Positions 61,094 to 64,000 of a DNA stretch of 64,000 nucleotides are shown one piece after another. The stretch lies in the NCBI RefSeq assembly GCF_009193255.1, contig NZ_WACG01000003.1, forward strand, positions 94,975 through 158,974. Reading direction: 5' to 3'. This DNA comes from Arthrobacter koreensis. GTDB taxonomy: Bacteria > Actinomycetota > Actinomycetes > Actinomycetales > Micrococcaceae. The notes below the pieces were generated by a model, which worked only from the letters and a program-made list of their open reading frames with translations, was not told the origin of the DNA and did no database searches. The translations under genes were made by a program, and so were the position numbers. Within the stretch, counting starts at the first letter, position 1. Every line of letters starts with the position of its first letter.

Positions 61094-62076
61094 GCCGCCG
61101 CGTCCTTGTCACCGGGGCCAGCGGCCTGCTCGGCAGCGCCGTTGCCGGCGTCCTGGCCGGGCAGGGCCACTCCGTGCGGACTCTGCAGCGGAGGCCGGCA
61201 GCCGTGCCGGGCACCGAGTCCGTCTCCGGCTCCATTACGGACCGCGCGGCAGTCGAAGCAGCGCTGGCTGGAATGGACGCCGTCGTGCACCTCGCCGCGA
61301 AAGTGTCCTTTACCGGCGAATGGTCGGAGTTCCAGGCTACGAACATCGACGGTACCCGCATCCTCCTGGATGCGGCCCGCGCTGCCGGGGTACGCGACGT
61401 CGTCTTCGTCTCCTCGCCGTCGGTGGCCCATTTTGGTGAACCGATCGCAGGCGCCGGAGCGGGTACCGCGGACCCGGAGCGGGCCCGCGGGCACTACGCA
61501 CGGTCGAAGGCGGCGGCGGAGCTCCTGGCTCTTGCCGCCGATTCGCGCGAATTCCGGGTGGCCGCGATCCGCCCGCACATCGTCTGGGGTCCCGGGGACA
61601 CCCAGCTGGTGGAACGGGTGATGGACCGGGCCCGGTCCGGCCGGCTGCCGCTGCTCGACGGCGGTGCTGCCCTAATCGATACCACCTACCTGGACAACGC
61701 GGCGTCCGCCATCGCCCGCGCGCTGCCCCGGATGGAACAGGCCCACGGGCAGGCCCTGGTGGTAACCAACGGCCAGCCGCGGATGGTCCGGGAGATGATC
61801 AGCGGAATCTGTGCTGCGGCCGGGATTCCGGCCCCGGCCCTCAGCGTTCCGGGCTGGCTGGCACGTAGCGCCGGAAGCGTCATCGAGAAGGCGTGGCTGG
61901 CGGCCGGTTCCCGCGGACTCGTCGAGGACGAGCCGCCCATGACACGCTTCCTGGCCGAGCAGCTCTCCACCTCCCACTGGTTCGACCAGCGGCACACCCG
62001 GGAAGTCCTGGACTGGGAGCCTGAGGTTTCCGTCGAGGAGGGCATGGCCCGGCTGGCTAAGCACTACGCCGCATAG
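61090..62076 (+). CDS. oleD: OleD: NADPH-dependent beta-keto acid reductase
   Basis: A 328-residue extended short-chain dehydrogenase. Cofactor motif: VLVTGASGLLGSAVA. Active-site Tyr-Lys: HYARSKAAAELL, with Ser in VSSPSVAHF. It reduces the OleA product to the beta-hydroxy acid used by OleC. The ATG overlaps the oleBC stop by 4 nt. It completes the pathway acyl-CoA, beta-keto acid, beta-hydroxy acid, beta-lactone, olefin. Confidence 0.93.
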   Translation: MSRRVLVTGASGLLGSAVAGVLAGQGHSVRTLQRRPAAVPGTESVSGSITDRAAVEAALAGMDAVVHLAAKVSFTGEWSEFQATNIDGTRILLDAARAAGVRDVVFVSSPSVAHFGEPIAGAGAGTADPERARGHYARSKAAAELLALAADSREFRVAAIRPHIVWGPGDTQLVERVMDRARSGRLPLLDGGAALIDTTYLDNAASAIARALPRMEQAHGQALVVTNGQPRMVREMISGICAAAGIPAPALSVPGWLARSAGSVIEKAWLAAGSRGLVEDEPPMTRFLAEQLSTSHWFDQRHTREVLDWEPEVSVEEGMARLAKHYAA

Positions 62077-62077
62077 G

Positions 62078-62902
62078 ATGGCAGGGATGAAGACTCTCGA
62101 ACAGACCCAGTCCTGGCCCGCGGATAACGTTTCGGCCGCCGTCGTCGCTGCCGACGGGACGGTCCGTGGAACCGCCGGGGACCAGCAAAAGCGTTATCCG
62201 CTGGCCTCGGTCACCAAGCTGCTGACCGCCTACGCGTTCCAGGTGGCGCTCGAAGAGGAAGCTGTTGCGCTGGATGATCCGGCGGGCCCGGACGGCTCCA
62301 CTGTCCGGCACCTGCTGGCGCATGCCGGTGGCTACGACTTCGGGGACCGTACGGTCCGCTATGAGCCGGGAACCCGCCGGCTGTATTCGAATGCCGGCTT
62401 CGAGGTGCTGGGCGAACACCTGGAGGAAGCCACCGGGATCGCGTTCGCGGACTACCTCTCCGAGGCGGTCCTGGCTCCACTCGGGATGACGGACACGGCA
62501 CTGGACGGCTCCCCCGCAGCCGGCGCCGTTTCCACGGCCGCTGACCTGTCCCGGTTCGCCGCCGAGCTGCAGGCACCCCGGCTGATTTCGGCCGAGTCCC
62601 TGTCAGCCGCAACATCTGTCGTCTTCCCCGGCCTGGCCGGGGTGCTGCCCGGCTTTGGGCGGCAGAAGGAAAATGACTGGGGCCTGGGATTCGAAATCCG
62701 CAACGGGAAAACCCCGCACTGGACCGGTTCGTCCAACTCAGCAGCCACCTTTGGCCACTTCGGACAGTCCGGAACGTTCCTCTGGGTGGACCCTGAGCTG
62801 AAGACCGCCGCCGTTGCCCTGACGGACCGGGACTTTGGCCCCTGGGCAGCCGAAACCTGGCCGGAGTTCAACGACTCCCTGGTTGCCGAGCTGCGGAGCT
62901 GA
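62078..62902 (+). CDS. Serine hydrolase, class C beta-lactamase family
   Basis: A 274-residue protein with no signal peptide. The SxxK motif is in PLASVTKLLTA, the YxN in LYSNAGFEVLG and the third box in FGHFGQSGTFLW. Family members are esterases, peptidases or beta-lactamases. The start is at 62078, one codon after the oleD stop; the ATG at 62087 is an equal alternative. It may be co-transcribed with the ole genes, but membership in olefin synthesis is not established. It ends 1 nt from the mutM stop, convergent. Confidence 0.85.
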   Translation: MAGMKTLEQTQSWPADNVSAAVVAADGTVRGTAGDQQKRYPLASVTKLLTAYAFQVALEEEAVALDDPAGPDGSTVRHLLAHAGGYDFGDRTVRYEPGTRRLYSNAGFEVLGEHLEEATGIAFADYLSEAVLAPLGMTDTALDGSPAAGAVSTAADLSRFAAELQAPRLISAESLSAATSVVFPGLAGVLPGFGRQKENDWGLGFEIRNGKTPHWTGSSNSAATFGHFGQSGTFLWVDPELKTAAVALTDRDFGPWAAETWPEFNDSLVAELRS

Positions 62903-63865
62903 CTACCAGCGGCCGTTGCGCGGACGCTTCTGGCAGACCGGGCAGGAGTAGGACGAACGGTTCATGAATGAATCGCGCCGGATGAGCGTGGGAAGACCCG
63001 CTGCCTCGCACCGCGGGCACGGCTGGCCTTCGCGTCCGTAGGCATTCAGGGAGCGGGCGAAGTAGCCCGAGGCCCCGTTGACGTTGACGTACAGCGAATC
63101 GAAGCTGGTGCCTCCGGCTTCGAGCGCCCGGAGCATCACGTCCCGGGCGGCCTCCACCAGCCGCAGGGCATCTGCCCTGCGCAGAGTGTCGGTGGGCCGG
63201 GCGAAGTGCAGCCTGGCCGCCCACAGTGCCTCGTCCGCGTAGATGTTGCCGACCCCTGAAATCAGCCCCTGGTCCAGGAGGGCGCGTTTGATTCCCGTAC
63301 GGCGGGCGCGCATCCGGCGGTAGAAATCGTCGAAGGAGAACGCCGGGTCCAGCGGATCTCGGGCGATGTGTGCTGCTTCAGCGGGGACCAGCGGCAGGCC
63401 GGTCTCGGACAGGCCGCCCGGCTGCCCGTCGGGAGTGGGCAGCAGGCCGGCCAGGAAGACGCCGCCGAAAATTCGCTGGTCCACGAACCGGAGTTCATCC
63501 GGCATGGGAGCGCCGTCGCTGTCCGCGGCGGGACTGAGCGTGAACCGTACCTTGAGGTGTTTCTCGTCCGGCAGGTCCGGGGTTTCCATCAGCAGCTGCC
63601 CGCTCATGCCCAGGTGCGCCATCAGCGCAAACGGGGGCGCGGCGTCGGGCGCTGAAGGTTCCACCATGGGCATCCAAAGGAATTTGCCGCGCCGGGCGAC
63701 GTCCAGCACACGCGCACCTTCAAGGTTGCCGCGCAGGTCCTCAGGACCCGGCGCGTGCCGGCGGATGGAGCGGGCATCAAGGATTTCGACGCCGGTGATG
63801 GTGCGGCCGCGTACCCAGCGTGCCAGGCCGCGCCGTACTACCTCTACCTCGGGAAGTTCGGGCAT
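62903..63865 (-). CDS. mutM: Formamidopyrimidine-DNA glycosylase (Fpg/MutM)
   Basis: A 320-residue DNA repair glycosylase/AP lyase for 8-oxoguanine and Fapy. The catalytic Pro1-Glu2 start is [10 protein letters not shown]. The helix-two-turn-helix is around [18 protein letters not shown]. The C-terminal zinc finger has CPRCEA and SCPVCQKRP with four Cys. An insertion near residues 125-165 ([13 protein letters not shown] to [11 protein letters not shown]) is slightly longer than in E. coli. The ATG lies 14 nt from the IS left end, with no Shine-Dalgarno visible. The usual rnc-mutM linkage is therefore broken. Confidence 0.95.
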   Translation of the reverse strand: MPELPEVEVVRRGLARWVRGRTITGVEILDARSIRRHAPGPEDLRGNLEGARVLDVARRGKFLWMPMVEPSAPDAAPPFALMAHLGMSGQLLMETPDLPDEKHLKVRFTLSPAADSDGAPMPDELRFVDQRIFGGVFLAGLLPTPDGQPGGLSETGLPLVPAEAAHIARDPLDPAFSFDDFYRRMRARRTGIKRALLDQGLISGVGNIYADEALWAARLHFARPTDTLRRADALRLVEAARDVMLRALEAGGTSFDSLYVNVNGASGYFARSLNAYGREGQPCPRCEAAGLPTLIRRDSFMNRSSYSCPVCQKRPRNGRW

Positions 63866-63916
63866 GGCCGGGGCTAGGTGTACTGAGACACCACGTTAGT
63901 TACACGTGAATAGGGT

Positions 63917-63970
63917 GAAGACCTCTTAGGTTTGGTGGTTACCACACACAGCCGAACCTAAGAGGTCTTC
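63917..63970 (+). promoter_or_regulatory. Hairpin sequestering the transposase ribosome-binding site
   Basis: GAAGACCTCTTAGGTTTGG (63917-63935) pairs with CCGAACCTAAGAGGTCTTC (63952-63970) with one mismatch, and its 3' arm ends at the base before the ATG. The Shine-Dalgarno AGAGG (63961-63965) is inside the stem. A transcript reading in from outside would be poorly translated. Confidence 0.8.
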
Positions 63971-64000
63971 ATGTCCCACGGTAATGCCCGTCTGGCTCCG
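63971..64000 (+). CDS. IS481-family transposase, N-terminus only
   Basis: Ten codons from the ATG at 63971 to the window edge (MSHGNARLAP). This is the common N-terminus of IS481-family transposases of Arthrobacter-like bacteria, which carry an HTH then a DDE integrase core. The rest is outside the window, so intactness cannot be judged. Confidence 0.7.
   Translation, partial: MSHGNARLAP

Larger units (their letters stand above)
63879..64000 (+). mobile_element. Left end of an IS481-family insertion sequence (cut by window)
   Basis: The element appears to begin at TGTACTGAGACACC (63879). It contains the hairpin at 63917-63970 and the first ten codons of the transposase. The MSHGNARL start and the termini are characteristic of IS481-type elements in Arthrobacter-like actinobacteria. 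The exact boundary and target duplication cannot be fixed because the other end is outside the window. Confidence 0.7.

Noticed and set aside
1..64000. CRISPR array
   Set aside because: No set of regularly spaced identical repeats was seen; the only repeats are the inverted repeats and the short operator pairs listed.

Overview
The window is high-GC DNA, densely coding, with frequent GTG and TTG starts. The gene content and order are those of an actinobacterium. The best match is the family Micrococcaceae (Arthrobacter or Micrococcus relatives), judged from the oleA-oleBC-oleD cluster with a fused oleBC, the aceE-fasR-fabD-fabH-acpP-fabF block, the DUF3052/AhpE neighbours, and the smc-ftsY-amtB-glnB-ffh-rpsP-rimM-trmD-rplS-lepB-rnhB-yraN-comM-dprA backbone. 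No taxonomic search was run, so genus is an inference.

Layout. 1-2 kb: the start of an MptB-type mannosyltransferase, a small membrane protein and oligoribonuclease (orn), then tRNA-His. 2.9-8.3 kb: acyl-CoA dehydrogenase, peptide deformylase, a large-type GAPDH, an MFS exporter, and RNase P RNA on the minus strand. 8.3-14.1 kb: yaaA; a NIF3 / DUF164 coiled coil / RNase H operon whose RNase H carries an unexpected C-terminal VOC domain; msrA; and cysK-cysE. 14.1-19.8 kb: gnd, a DUF2252 protein, a Na+/H+ antiporter, a beta-lactamase-like lipoprotein and tRNA-Val. 19.9-30.5 kb: sirtuin, AhpE peroxiredoxin and DUF3052, then aceE and the type II fatty-acid synthesis operon with its FasR-like activator. 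A shared 17-bp element precedes both fasR and fabD at identical spacing to the predicted -10. 30.7-42.2 kb: a long minus-strand housekeeping run (rpsP-khpA-rimM-trmD, rplS-lepB-lepB-rnhB-DUF2469, yraN-comM-dprA-ogt-like-xerC), with a GNAT enzyme and a 2H phosphoesterase inserted. 42.4-57.2 kb: a CatE-like dioxygenase, GNAT, a nucleophile-less alpha/beta hydrolase, ffh, a 58-bp perfect palindrome, glnB-amtB under a GlnR box, a secreted clan-A glycosidase, ftsY, an MFS/GATase pair, and smc. 57.4-62.9 kb: oleA-oleBC-oleD for long-chain olefins plus a serine hydrolase, inserted between smc and mutM. The right end holds mutM and the left end of an IS481-family element.

How it fits together. aceE supplies acetyl-CoA, the fab operon makes acyl chains, and the ole cluster condenses acyl-CoA chains head to head, so lipid supply and olefin production lie in one neighbourhood. 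ffh, ftsY and two signal peptidases cover protein export. rpsP, rimM, trmD and rplS cover ribosome and tRNA biogenesis. The most distinctive observations are the fasR/fabD operator pair, the 58-bp palindrome where glnD often sits, an MGMT homologue whose catalytic Cys is Thr, the RNase H-VOC fusion, paired operator-like repeats over the catE-like start, and a hairpin that hides the transposase ribosome-binding site at the right edge.
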